Assembly: GCA_963732795.1 (NCBI GenBank) | Contig: CAVTAV010000002.1 | Span: forward strand, 930,001-994,000 | Origin: CAVTAV01 sp963732795 | GTDB lineage: Bacteria; Pseudomonadota; Alphaproteobacteria; CAVTAV01 | Direction: 5' to 3' | Length of the DNA: 64,000 bases | Shown: piece after piece, positions 29,103 through 36,902 of the stretch | Numbering within the stretch: the first letter of the stretch is position 1 | How the letters are laid out: the number at the start of each line of letters is the position of its first letter | Notes under the pieces: generated by a model | Database searches by the model: none | What the model was told of the DNA's origin: nothing | What the model saw: the letters and a program-made list of their open reading frames with translations, nothing else | Program-made: the position numbers and the translations under genes

Positions 29103-29282
29103 ATGGCATTCGGCGAAACGTTTTGGACAATCATCTTCCTTTTCGGAATTATTGTAGCCATTCTTTGGATACTTCTTCCATTTGCAGTGTTCGGTACGAA
29201 GGACATCTTGCGGGAAAATCTAAAGACCAATCAGGACATACTGGCCGAGCTTAAACGCCTGAATTCGCAGTCCGGCAAGTAG
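29103..29282 (+). CDS. Small single-pass membrane protein
   Basis: 59 residues. One long hydrophobic helix (WTIIFLFGIIVAILWILLPFAVF) precedes an amphipathic, coiled-coil-like tail (LRENLKTNQDILAELKRLN). The ATG at 29103 lies after GGAGG. I do not recognise the family. It is the first gene of the AT-richer island and is followed 210 bp later by the PIN protein. Confidence 0.7.
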   Translation: MAFGETFWTIIFLFGIIVAILWILLPFAVFGTKDILRENLKTNQDILAELKRLNSQSGK

Positions 29283-29492
29283 TAGGCGAGCAGACGGGCA
29301 AACTGCTTGCCACGCAGAACCGCGAATTTTCTCAAATGGCGACGAGACCGGCGCCTGAGCGGCAACACATCACCCGCGGTGGGCGCGGCACCGACGTAAC
29401 CGCATCAGGCAAAGCTAGTGGTAAGAATGCTTGAACTGGGCAATGAGGCGCTGATGGCACGAGACAATCGCGACGACGACCGAGAATAGATA

Positions 29493-30482
29493 ATGATGCT
29501 CTTTATCGACACCAACGTCTTTCTTTCGTTTTATCACCTAACCAGTGAAGATTTAGAAGAACTAGAAAAACTGGCGGTCTTGATAGAAAATAAAGAAATA
29601 ACACTGTTGCTACCTCAACAGGTAATCGACGAGACAACAAGAAACCGCGCGACGAAAATAGTCGACAGCTTCGAGACTTTCAGGAAATGGAAATTCGCCA
29701 GGGCCTTTCCTGCTTATTGTAAGAACTACGCCCAGTACGCGAAGATGAAGGGAGCTCAAAAGGATCTCGAAAAGCTCCACTCCGAAATGGTGGGCGCTAT
29801 ACAGGCGGATATCCAAGAACGTGAGCTAGCCGCCGACAAACTACTCCAGCGACTGTTTGGAATCGCAAACCAGATCAACAGGACGCCAGAGATCTTGGCA
29901 GCTGCGCGTGAGCGCGTGGAACTGGGTAACCCTCCCGGAAAGAAGGGATCGTTTGGTGACGCAATTAATTGGGAATGCCTGCTCGCCACTGTCCGTTCCC
30001 GAACTCCGCTAATAATGATCGCGGACGATTCCGATTTCTACTCCCCTCTCGATGCCAGTAAGATCAATGAGTTTCTAGATTGCGAATGGAAACAAAAGAA
30101 GGACTCTGACGTCACATTTCATCGAAATCTATCGAGCTTTTTCAGGGAACATTATCCAAACATCAATCTCAAGACTGAGCAGGAAAAGGACGCTCTGATA
30201 GAATCACTCAGCGCCAGCCCCAACTTTGCTTCTACACACTCTTTGATCGCTGCCTTGTCAACATACGATGTATTCACTCTTAAGCAGGCCGAAGACATAG
30301 CTAGAGCTTGCCTTAATAACACTCAAGTCCGTTGGATAATCGATGACAGCGATGTTCATGACTTTGTGCAGCGAATTTATGAAGACCGATTTCTTTATTT
30401 TGACGACGAATTCGAAGAAATCGGGCGTCTGCTTAATCCACCTAAAGGACCGCCCGAGCAGGACGACGAAATTCCGTTCTAG
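29493..30482 (+). CDS. PIN-domain protein (DUF4935-like)
   Basis: 329 residues. The PIN nuclease core is visible: LFIDTNVFLSFY with the first Asp, VIDETTRN with Glu, GDAINWECLL with Asp, and IADDSDFYS with the last acidic pair, a full four-acid metal site. The C-terminal ~130 residues (ending EQDDEIPF) are a helical extension of unknown role. PIN proteins are RNases, often toxins or defence effectors; no adjacent antitoxin is recognisable, though the 59-residue membrane protein upstream could be a partner (speculative). Codon use is AT-richer than flanking core genes, suggesting transfer. The first repeat motif begins eight bases after its stop. Confidence 0.85.
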   Translation: MMLFIDTNVFLSFYHLTSEDLEELEKLAVLIENKEITLLLPQQVIDETTRNRATKIVDSFETFRKWKFARAFPAYCKNYAQYAKMKGAQKDLEKLHSEMVGAIQADIQERELAADKLLQRLFGIANQINRTPEILAAARERVELGNPPGKKGSFGDAINWECLLATVRSRTPLIMIADDSDFYSPLDASKINEFLDCEWKQKKDSDVTFHRNLSSFFREHYPNINLKTEQEKDALIESLSASPNFASTHSLIAALSTYDVFTLKQAEDIARACLNNTQVRWIIDDSDVHDFVQRIYEDRFLYFDDEFEEIGRLLNPPKGPPEQDDEIPF

Positions 30483-30490
30483 CGCCTGAA

Positions 30491-30543
30491 TTACGGTGAC
30501 AGTGCACTTAATTGATCGCCACCATCACCCCGCCTAATCTCCG
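30491..30543 (+). repeat. Repeat element E1 (type B, single motif)
   Basis: One copy of the core TTACGGTGACAGTGCACTTA (30491-30510) followed by ATTGATCGCCACC...CTAATCTCC. The same core plus tail recurs at 31370-31423. It begins eight bases after the PIN stop codon. Confidence 0.85.
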
Positions 30544-30546
30544 GAA

Positions 30547-30709
30547 TTACGGTGACAGTGCACTTAATAAGTTACGGTGACAGTGCACTTATCTGGTCCG
30601 CATCATCCGTCTGGAGATTGACTGCGTTGTAATGGCGATAAAGGCCTATAATTGAGTGCACTGTCACCGTAATTCTAAGTGCACTGTCACCGTAATTCCG
30701 TCACCGTAA
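30547..30709. repeat. Repeat element E2 (type A inverted-repeat unit with extra half-motifs)
   Basis: Core copies at 30547-30566 and 30572-30591 face inverted cores at 30653-30672 and 30676-30695, with a partial inverted copy at 30700-30709. The 101-bp unit 30572-30672 has 20-bp terminal inverted repeats around a core containing GGTCCGCATCATCCGTCTGG. Near-identical units recur at 33188 and 33778. The element ends 47 bp before the next start codon. Confidence 0.9.
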
Positions 30710-30756
30710 TTCTAAACCCGTTTGATTCTAATTCTGCATATTGACCGAGAATTGAA

Positions 30757-31362
30757 GTGCATAAACTGGAGTGGTTAGACGAGATATTCCAGCTTCTTGT
30801 GTCATGGCAAGGCTTGGGCTTGCAAGTCTTGCCCGATGGATCTCGACGAATTGGACGCGTTGCTCACGTCGCTCCCGAGGCATATTTGCATTGTATTCCG
30901 GGACCACTTTCCGGCGAGGAAATAGTCGCGTTAGAACGAACCGTTGGGAGATCGTTTCTTCCGGTCCTTAAGGATTTCTATTTCACGGCGAATGGGCTAA
31001 GCGTGTTTTCTGATAATCTAGGTGTCTACGGTTATCGCAGATCGTATCAACGCTCTAATTTTGCTTCAGCGGCAGCTCAACCTTATGACCTTAGAATTCC
31101 CAACGTTTCTTCTCGCCCTGCGGGGCTGCCAGTGACTGATCTGGTAGTTGGTTATTACACAGAGGACGGGTCATATACCGTTATGGATGCGAACGGCGCA
31201 ATTTATCGGATTAGTCGGGATTCGTCGCGTCCGTTGGAAAATCGTTGGTCAAGCCTTCGTGAATGGTTAACAGTGGAAGTTCGACGTCTGTCTGGACTTT
31301 TCGATGAAGCGGGTCTCTGCATCCATGAGGACGACCTTTTGCCGACACCTGCGACGCGCTGA
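30757..31362 (+). CDS. SUKH (SMI1/KNR4)-like protein
   Basis: 201 residues. The segment GPLSGEEIVALERTVGRSFLPVLKDFYFTANGLSVF matches the SUKH core: LS..E...LE..., then lP..lk.Fy...NG. Later VVGYYTEDGSYTVMDANGAIYRI and an acidic tail fit the same fold. SUKH proteins are often immunity proteins of contact-dependent toxins; that role here is inferred. The GTG at 30757 is weakly preceded by GAGA. It lies between repeat clusters E2 and E3, with the next repeat eight bases after its stop, as for the PIN gene. Confidence 0.65.
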   Translation: MHKLEWLDEIFQLLVSWQGLGLQVLPDGSRRIGRVAHVAPEAYLHCIPGPLSGEEIVALERTVGRSFLPVLKDFYFTANGLSVFSDNLGVYGYRRSYQRSNFASAAAQPYDLRIPNVSSRPAGLPVTDLVVGYYTEDGSYTVMDANGAIYRISRDSSRPLENRWSSLREWLTVEVRRLSGLFDEAGLCIHEDDLLPTPATR

Positions 31363-31369
31363 GCCGGAA

Positions 31370-31423
31370 TTACGGTGACAGTGCACTTAATTGACCGTCA
31401 CCATCACCCCACCTAATCTCCGC
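31370..31423 (+). repeat. Repeat element E3 (type B)
   Basis: Core at 31370-31389 followed by ATTGACCGTCACC...CTAATCTCC, the same tail as E1 with a few substitutions. It starts eight bases past the SUKH-like gene. Confidence 0.85.
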
Positions 31424-31470
31424 CCCATGGCCTCTCTCCCGCGTTGTCGTCCTCGGTACGCCGGATAGGG

Positions 31471-31550
31471 TTACGGTGACAGTGCATTTAATTCACAAGC
31501 GTCATCGAGCTCAGAATTACGTGCACTGTCACCGTAATTCCACCGTAATT
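31471..31550. repeat. Repeat element E4 (type C, about 67-bp inverted-repeat unit)
   Basis: Core with one change (TTACGGTGACAGTGCATTTA, 31471-31490) faces an inverted core (31519-31537) across a short centre with GTCATCGAGCTCAG; a partial inverted copy follows to 31550. It resembles E5 at 32327. It ends 50 bp before the lipoprotein start codon. Confidence 0.85.
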
Positions 31551-31600
31551 CGCATACAACGGAATCTGAACATTGAACAAAGAAAGTTTCGGCGCCAAAA

Positions 31601-32080
31601 ATGAAGATGATCGTCTTATTTTTCTCTTGTGTTGTTGGATCGGTGGCCGGTGCATGCAGCACTACGTCATCTGACGCAAATCCTACGGGCTATCTGACAC
31701 CACGAGTTCTGAATTCGACTCCAGATCTTTATGACGGGAAAGAAGTGGTCGTTCGCGGATATATTCTGCTGGGTACGAATGGCCGATCACTACGGCAATC
31801 AAAAGACGAATTTAGAAGGTATGCCCGCGCGCTGCGCAACAACGCACCCGATTTTGTTTTGGCGAAATACAGCGACGACTGTTTGACGCTTTTGCCTGCC
31901 AATTTCGTTATGGACAGTCGCGAACTGTTAGAGGACAAGACGTTGACTGTAAAGGGTGTGTTTTCAAAAGACTATAATGACGGAACTAGAGTTGATCTTC
32001 AAGCATGTGGCCGAAACGCGTTAATCCTCGATAAGAAATATATGGCACACGTCTTTCAAACGATGGGATCAGGGAATTAA
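31601..32080 (+). CDS. Putative lipoprotein, unknown function
   Basis: 159 residues. Hydrophobic start (MKMIVLFFSCVVGSVAG) leads to a lipobox-like AGAC at about 16-19. The mature part is a small alpha/beta domain (LYDGKEVVVRGYILL, FVLAKYSDDCLTLLPANFVM, LTVKGVFSKDYNDGTRVDL) suggesting an OB-like barrel. No family recognised. It is AT-rich relative to the core genome and bounded by repeat E4 upstream and an IS fragment plus E5 downstream. Confidence 0.72.
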   Translation: MKMIVLFFSCVVGSVAGACSTTSSDANPTGYLTPRVLNSTPDLYDGKEVVVRGYILLGTNGRSLRQSKDEFRRYARALRNNAPDFVLAKYSDDCLTLLPANFVMDSRELLEDKTLTVKGVFSKDYNDGTRVDLQACGRNALILDKKYMAHVFQTMGSGN

Positions 32081-32120
32081 CCGTATAACGATCGGCCGGT
32101 GTATCTCGATCGGCGGCGCG

Positions 32121-32281
32121 CTAGGTTCTGGACTTATAAGCTCGCAACCAGAGTTCGGTTGAGACGAACATTACGGCGGCGAGGAAATTTCGCGCCGACT
32201 TGTCGATGCGTGTGGCGATCCGCCTGAAGTGTTTGAGCTTGTTGAAGAAGCGCTCGACGAGGTTGCGTTGTCGGTAGAGAT
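32121..32281 (-). mobile_element. IS5-family transposase C-terminal fragment
   Basis: The minus strand reads LYRQRNLVERFFNKLKHF, RRIATRIDKSARNFLAAV and a stop at 32121. This is the conserved C-terminus of IS5-group DDE transposases, with the catalytic Glu in LVERFFNKLK. Only about 53 residues remain; the upstream end is cut exactly where repeat cluster E5 begins, so the repeat replaced or inserted into the IS. Not functional. Confidence 0.8.
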
Positions 32282-32283
32282 CG

Positions 32284-32403
32284 GAATTACGGTGACAGAA
32301 TTACGGAGTTACGGAGTTACGGTAAATTACGGTGACAGTGCATTTAATTGACGAGCATCATCGAGCTTACATTTTCGTGCACTATCACCGTAATTCCGTA
32401 ATT
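32284..32403. repeat. Repeat element E5 (type C) with degenerate half-motif array
   Basis: Several short ATTACGG(TGACAG) fragments (32284-32326) precede a core at 32327-32346 and an inverted core at 32375-32393, with a trailing partial copy. The centre (GACGAGCATCATCGAGCTTAC) matches E4. It ends 55 bp before the next ATG. Confidence 0.85.
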
Positions 32404-32458
32404 CTTGTGTACAAGTGAGAACACCCACGTGTCGAAACTGAATTTAGGACGCCAACGT

Positions 32459-32998
32459 ATGACCAAGTTGAAACTTAGTTATTACGTGTTGGTGGCAGTT
32501 ACAGGATTGGGATTATGGTCGTTTGACATCCCGTCCTCTACTGCTAGCGAAAAGAGTGAAATATTGGAAGAACGTTCAAGTGCACAAACTGCTTCAAGTG
32601 TTGCTTTGATGCTGGGAAGTGCACGCTATATCCAAGTCTTTTACACACCCGGGAGAGATATGGGATCGATAGGATTTGACCGATCCATGGCCGAACGTCA
32701 CGCCGAGTATAACTTAACATATAAATGTCATGTTAACTGCGCCGTCGATTTGCATGAACTTTCGCGTAGGCTGTCAAGCGGCCGCCAAATCGCGGGAGAT
32801 TGCCCGAGACCTTTCTCAACATTGATCTGTTTGACTTCGAGCGATGGCACAACAGTGAAGGAGATAATTGTCACCGACGGCGGCCAATGTTTTCAAATGA
32901 ACCATCATGGTTACTTTGTTGAGCAGGCCGACTTTATAGATGATTTATTGAAAGGTCTGGTCAGCATATTGAAGAGACCATCGATGTTACAGAGATAG
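32459..32998 (+). CDS. Secreted small protein, unknown function
   Basis: 179 residues. N-terminal signal MTKLKLSYYVLVAVTGLGLW... with cleavage near SSTAS; mature region has about five Cys (YKCHVNCAVDL, AGDCPRPFSTLICL, GGQCFQM) likely paired in the periplasm. The ATG at 32459 follows AGGA; an upstream start at 32405 would add 18 residues before the signal. No family recognised. It lies between repeats E5 and E6. Confidence 0.68.
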   Translation: MTKLKLSYYVLVAVTGLGLWSFDIPSSTASEKSEILEERSSAQTASSVALMLGSARYIQVFYTPGRDMGSIGFDRSMAERHAEYNLTYKCHVNCAVDLHELSRRLSSGRQIAGDCPRPFSTLICLTSSDGTTVKEIIVTDGGQCFQMNHHGYFVEQADFIDDLLKGLVSILKRPSMLQR

Positions 32999-33088
32999 TC
33001 CCGCATTACGAAGCGCACATGGACAGCTTCAGAGCCAAGCCAGCTACAGTAGCTGGAACGCTGTCGCTCACAGGCAATTAATAGTTCC

Positions 33089-33184
33089 GAATTACGGTGA
33101 CAGCGAATTACGGTGACAGCGAATTACGGTGACAGCGAATTACGGTGACAGCGAATTACGGTGACAGCGAATTACGGTGACAGC
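33089..33184 (+). repeat. Six perfect tandem copies of a 16-bp unit
   Basis: GAATTACGGTGACAGC is repeated six times without a mismatch; a seventh copy at 33185 continues into the full core of element E6. The unit is the first part of the dispersed core motif, so the array grew from one end of that element. Confidence 0.95.
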
Positions 33185-33187
33185 GAA

Positions 33188-33373
33188 TTACGGTGACAGT
33201 GCACTTATTTGGTCCGCATCATCCGTCTGGAGATTGACTGCGTTGTAATGGCAATAAAAGCCTATAATTGAGTGCACTGTCACCGTAATTCCGAATAGCG
33301 TAACGGTATGCCTAGTTGTCAGTTAAGTGCACTGTCACCGTAATTCCTGTCACCGTAATGCTGTCACCGTAAT
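33188..33373. repeat. Repeat element E6 (type A) with extra inverted copies
   Basis: Core 33188-33207 and inverted core 33269-33288 enclose the same centre as E2 and E7 (101 bp, only a few substitutions). Another inverted core lies at 33324-33343 and two partial ones up to 33373, 43 bp before the next ATG. Confidence 0.9.
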
Positions 33374-33415
33374 TCCCAACAGGTTCATCCCTACGGGCAG
33401 TAAAGGTGCGCGACA

Positions 33416-33709
33416 ATGAGACCTATCCCGCCGTTTCGCATGGTGCCAGAACCGCTCAATGACGAGGCTTCGAAGCTCCCGCCGTTTAGGTGGGTGGAGG
33501 GGGATGTCGGCAAGAGACATCAGCTCGGGGGTGAGCCAACATTCTTGCAAGAGCCCCGATACCCTACATGTTCGTGCGGCAAACAAATGACCTTCTACGG
33601 TCAACTCGATTCGATCAACGACGAATTCGTCATAGCCGACTGTGGAATGATCTACGTATTCGTGTGTTTTGAATGCTTCGAAACAATAAGTATCTTGCAA
33701 TCATCGTAG
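33416..33709 (+). CDS. Zinc-ribbon-like small protein (DUF1963-type C-terminal fold)
   Basis: 97 residues. LGGEPTFLQEPRYPTCSCGKQMTF, then LDSINDEFVIADCGMIYVFVCFECFE: two CxC/CxxC pairs and the Gly-Gly-x-Pro, Met-x-F, Asp-x-G-x-Tyr-x-F pattern resemble the C-terminal half of DUF1963/YwqG-like proteins, sometimes linked to toxin immunity. The ATG at 33416 follows AAAGGT. It is a complete small frame between repeats E6 and E7. Confidence 0.6.
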   Translation: MRPIPPFRMVPEPLNDEASKLPPFRWVEGDVGKRHQLGGEPTFLQEPRYPTCSCGKQMTFYGQLDSINDEFVIADCGMIYVFVCFECFETISILQSS

Positions 33710-33724
33710 ATTGATGAGGCTGCA

Positions 33725-33878
33725 GTTACGGTGACACAATTTCGGGATTACGGTGACAGGGATTACGGATTACGGAATTGCGGTGACAGTGCACTTATTT
33801 GGTCCGCATCATCCGTCTGGAGATTGACTGCGTTGTAATGGCGATAAAGGCCTATAATTGAGTGCACTGTCACCGTAA
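33725..33878. repeat. Repeat element E7 (type A) with degenerate half-motifs upstream
   Basis: Partial motifs at 33725-33777, then core 33778-33797 (one change) and inverted core 33859-33878, enclosing a centre almost identical to E2. The possible TTG start of the following gene is only three bases from its end. Confidence 0.9.
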
Positions 33879-33880
33879 TT

Positions 33881-34120
33881 TTGTTAAATTCAGTCCTGTC
33901 AAACCCTCACATCTTAAACGTTCATGTGATAAACCTCGAAGCGCAACACGACCCCGTTTACGCGGGAGCGAGTGATCTTGAACTGGTTTTATCGATGCCA
34001 AGGCTTATCTATCAATTTGCTCGTGGAACCGGCCATTTCTACTATTCGCAAGAGAGTGCTGAAGGAGCCGAACGCAGACGTGCATTAGCCAATCACTTGC
34101 GATCTCTGGGACTAAAGTAG
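33881..34120 (+). CDS. Short hypothetical protein, possibly N-terminally truncated
   Basis: 79 residues from a TTG that touches the end of repeat E7; no ribosome site is visible because the repeat occupies that position. The frame remains open into the repeat, so the original start may have been lost when the repeat arrived. Visible: helical ELVLSMPRLIYQFARGTG and SAEGAERRRALANHLRSL. No family recognised. Its stop overlaps the GTG of the next gene by one base. Confidence 0.45.
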   Translation: MLNSVLSNPHILNVHVINLEAQHDPVYAGASDLELVLSMPRLIYQFARGTGHFYYSQESAEGAERRRALANHLRSLGLK

Positions 34121-34434
34121 TGACAGACGCAAACCCAAAAACGGCGCTTTACAGGATCGGTCAGTTCTTGACGATAAGTGCTGTGGTGGCTTTTACTATT
34201 GCAGTCGCTGGTCTCCTCTATTTAGACATCGCAATTATTGAATACGGACAGATAGGAGGTTTGACGATAATTGCATACTATGCGGCTTACTTTGTCTGCT
34301 CGGTTCTGTTTTTTGGTGGCGCGTATTTAACCAGAATGTTCAAAAGAACCAAAATACACCTTCTGATATGGTTGCTATTGTTATTGCCGCCCTGGCTAAT
34401 TCCGATGTATGGATTTGGGGGGCCCGGCACATGA
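34120..34434 (+). CDS. Small multi-pass membrane protein
   Basis: 104 residues with three to four hydrophobic segments (FLTISAVVAFTIAVAGLLYL, GLTIIAYYAAYFVCSVLFFGG, IHLLIWLLLLLPPWLIPMYGF). The GTG overlaps the upstream stop (TAGTG), so both are probably co-translated. Unknown family. It is the last gene of the island before E8. Confidence 0.6.
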   Translation: MTDANPKTALYRIGQFLTISAVVAFTIAVAGLLYLDIAIIEYGQIGGLTIIAYYAAYFVCSVLFFGGAYLTRMFKRTKIHLLIWLLLLLPPWLIPMYGFGGPGT

Positions 34435-34463
34435 GCGGGTATGACGAAATCCGTGCGGTGGAG

Positions 34464-34589
34464 TTACGGTGACAGTGCACTTAGTGGAATTACGGTGACA
34501 GTGCACTTAATTCGCCCGCGTGATCCATCTGGAAGTTGACCGCGCTGTAAAGGTAATTTCGCCTACAATTAAGCGTACTGTCACCGTGA
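34464..34589. repeat. Repeat element E8 (diverged type A)
   Basis: Core copies at 34464-34483 and 34490-34509, and a degenerate inverted core at 34570-34589 with several changes. The centre resembles E2 but is clearly diverged. This is the last copy; core-type GC-rich sequence resumes immediately. Confidence 0.82.
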
Positions 34590-34623
34590 TTCCCATGCTG
34601 ACGTCGTATCCCGGAAGCGCCCC

Positions 34624-35256
34624 TCAGGGCCGCCGGTCGAGCGTCACGCCGGCCCAGCCGTATATCTCGGCAAGCTTCGTCGTCACCGTTTCCGGCATGT
34701 CGTCGCCGGCGAGATCCTGGTTGGGGACGTAGCCGGTCTGGCTCAACAGGTAGCAGAGCATCCGGTAGGACTTGCGATAACCGGAGACCTCCTCGGGGGA
34801 GATCATGACGCGCTCGCCGGGGATTTGCGGCACGATCTCGTCGCGCACATAGATGGAGTCGAAGAAACAGATGCCCCAGCGGTCGTCGCGCTTCTCGACG
34901 CGATAGAGGAAGCGGGCGTGGCTCGAGAGCTGCACCTCGACGCCTTTGACCGTGTCCGGGATATCGATGATGGCCATGAAGCTCGCGACCGCGCGGTTTC
35001 CGGCCAGGCGGACGAGCGGCGGGCCGAGCCGGTGCTTGGCCTTCATGCCGCGCTCGGCCATGTCGATCGATCCCTTGACGAAATCGTCGCCGGTTCCGTT
35101 GATCCAACTCAGATGAACGCGGGAGTCCGGATGGAAACATTCCGCCATGCTGTTCCATAAGCCGAGATCCCGGCTTTCGCGTTCGACCAGGACGAGCTGC
35201 GAGATGGCGACGATGTCGGCGGCATCATTGGCCGACGGCGGTCGGTTCGATGGCAT
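34624..35256 (-). CDS. SnoaL-like/NTF2-fold protein
   Basis: 210 residues. DIVAISQLVLVERESRDLGLWNSMAECFHPDSRVHLSWINGTGDDFV is the typical helix-helix start of the SnoaL-like NTF2 fold, followed by beta strands (VASFMAIIDIPDTVKGVEVQL, RFLYRVEKRDDRWGICFFDSIYVRDEIVP). Members include isomerases, dehydratases and small subunits of ring-hydroxylating systems; activity here is unknown. It lies upstream, on the same strand, of no obvious operon partner; the luciferase-like gene starts beyond 36.5 kb. Confidence 0.82.
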   Translation of the reverse strand: MPSNRPPSANDAADIVAISQLVLVERESRDLGLWNSMAECFHPDSRVHLSWINGTGDDFVKGSIDMAERGMKAKHRLGPPLVRLAGNRAVASFMAIIDIPDTVKGVEVQLSSHARFLYRVEKRDDRWGICFFDSIYVRDEIVPQIPGERVMISPEEVSGYRKSYRMLCYLLSQTGYVPNQDLAGDDMPETVTTKLAEIYGWAGVTLDRRP

Positions 35257-35302
35257 GGCGACGTTCTCCTGTTGTTGGAAATGTCTTCTCGTTGAACGAA
35301 AT

Positions 35303-35379
35303 CGTCATCGCGAGCGCCGACGGCGCGCGGCGATCCAGGATGGTCTGGATTGCTTCACCCCTTCGGGGTTCGCAATGAC
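35303..35379. repeat. Dispersed palindromic element (CGTCATCGCGAG...GCAATGAC)
   Basis: CGTCATCGCGAGCGCCGACG, central GCGATCCAGGATGGTCTGGATTGC hairpin, and GGGGTTCGCAATGAC close. Same family as 22909 and 43121. It lies between two genes on the minus strand. Confidence 0.78.
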
Positions 35380-35395
35380 ATTACTCCATCCGCCC

Positions 35396-36508
35396 CTACT
35401 CGGCCGTTTCGAGGAACCGGTCGTCGATCGAGGTTTCGGCTTCCCAGCTCTTCAGCTCGGGCAGCACCTTTTCGGCGAAGAGGTGCATGTTCTTGCGCGC
35501 CTCGTCCTGGGGCATGCCGCCGTAATAGACATGCGGGAAGAAGCCCTGCGGCTTGTAGATTTCCTTCAGCTCCCACATCCGCTCGAGGATCATCTGCGGG
35601 GTGCCGGTGACCGCGCTCTTGCCGAACTCCTCGACAATAGGGCTCGATCGCCTCGGGGGCGAGGACCATCTTCTCGTAGTGCTCGTAGCCCTTGATCTGC
35701 GGGAACTTGCCCGGCGTGTCGAGGTGATAGTTCTTGATCGCCGCGCGCATCGTGTTGGCGAGGTATTTGCGGCCCTGCTGCTCGGCGTAGTCGGCGCTCT
35801 CGTCGACATAGTAATTGCCGCTCAGCATCGGCGGCGGCGGACTCGAAGTCCGGCCCGTTCACTTCCTGCCACACCTCGTTGTATTTGTCGGGCGGCACGT
35901 CCTTGCCGCGCTGGGGCAGCATCAGCACCATGTTGCCGCAGCCGAGCTTGGCCGCGGTGTACATCGAGTTGCCCGACAGCGAGCCGCAGAACTTGCGGCC
36001 TTCGAAGCTCTTGATCGGCGCCGGGCGCAGCTCGCTGCGGGGGATCTTGCCGAACGACGCCCTCGCCTTCGATCACGCCGGTCTCGAGCGCGGGGATCAG
36101 CACTTCGAGGATGTCGGTATAGAGCGCGCGGCTCTTGTTTATATCGATGCCGAGCCCGGCGAATTCGTGCTGCGCAAGCCCGCCGCCGAAGCCGAGGATC
36201 GCCCGGCCATTCGACAGGATGTCGAGATTGACGATCTTCTCGGCCAGCCGCGCCGGATTGTGCCACGGCACGATGATGCACTGGGTGCCGAGCTTCACGT
36301 GACGGGTCTGGGCCGCGATATAGGTCAGCAGCTGCAGCGGGTCGTTCGACAGCGAGTAGTCGGAGAAATGGTGCTCGGTGATCCACACCGAATCGAACCC
36401 CAGCTCCTCGGCCAGCACGAGGTTCGAGACTTCCTCGCGCACGAACCGCGCATCGTTGTAACCCTTGCCCCGCTGGTGGGCGAAACCGGTTGCCAAGCCT
36501 ACATGCAT
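35396..36508 (-). CDS. LLM-class (luciferase-like) flavin-dependent monooxygenase, three frameshifts
   Basis: About 370 residues after repair. N-terminal barrel: EELGFDSVWITEHHFSDYSL, HVKLGTQCIIVPWHNPARLAEKI, SNGRAILGFGGGLAQHEFAGLGID. Later pieces GNSMYTAAKLGCGNMVLML, MLSGNYYVDESADYAEQQG and VTGTPQMILERMWELKEIYK complete the fold. Such enzymes use reduced FMN/F420 with O2 to oxidise small organics. Breaks near 36060 (extra G), 35828 and 35633 (extra C or T) separate the pieces. The ATG at 36508 follows AAGGGGG. A cytosolic catabolic role is likely; substrate unknown. Confidence 0.8.
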
Positions 36509-36902
36509 CGTCGTCCCCCTTTCGCCGCAATGGAAATCGCTTTCCCTAAACCTGCGCCTTTTGGCGGCGAAGCACAAACCCGGGGGCCGGCCGGACCGCT
36601 GGCCATCATGCAAATGGATCGGAATCCTCCTCGGCCATAGGGCCCGGCGGGAAGCGCGACGGATCCTGAATCCGATTAATTTGTCACCGGGGTCCAGGGC
36701 TGCTACGGTAATGCTGCTACGATAATAATCTATCGTACGTCGAAAGATCGGGGACGCGAAGCCCCGGCACCGACAGGGGGATACGTCTTCGCACCGCGCA
36801 CCACGCGGCGTCATCGATTATTCATCAATGTTCTCAATATGTTCCATCCATATCCCTCTGTTTCTCTGCGACTACCACGACAGAAAATAAGGGGGATAAC
36901 CT
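36509..36902. other. 394-bp divergent intergenic region before the TonB receptor
   Basis: Contains a 14-bp tandem direct repeat, GCTGCTACGGTAAT then GCTGCTACGATAAT (36699-36726), a hairpin CGGGGACGCGAAGCCCCG around 36755, and an AT-rich stretch up to the GGGGGATAA ribosome site. The direct repeats could bind a regulator of the receptor or the monooxygenase. No gene seen. Confidence 0.45.

Noticed and set aside
29283..29492. tRNA or small RNA before the PIN gene
   Set aside because: I saw no cloverleaf or strong stem with a terminator; the 210 bp appear to be plain spacer.
30488..34589. CRISPR array
   Set aside because: Repeats are inverted, irregularly spaced and separated by real genes; no constant spacer length, no cas genes.
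30488..34589. Classical integron with attC sites
   Set aside because: No RYYYAAC/GTTRRRY core pairs or IntI gene seen; the repeat motif is different, so only the gene layout resembles an integron.
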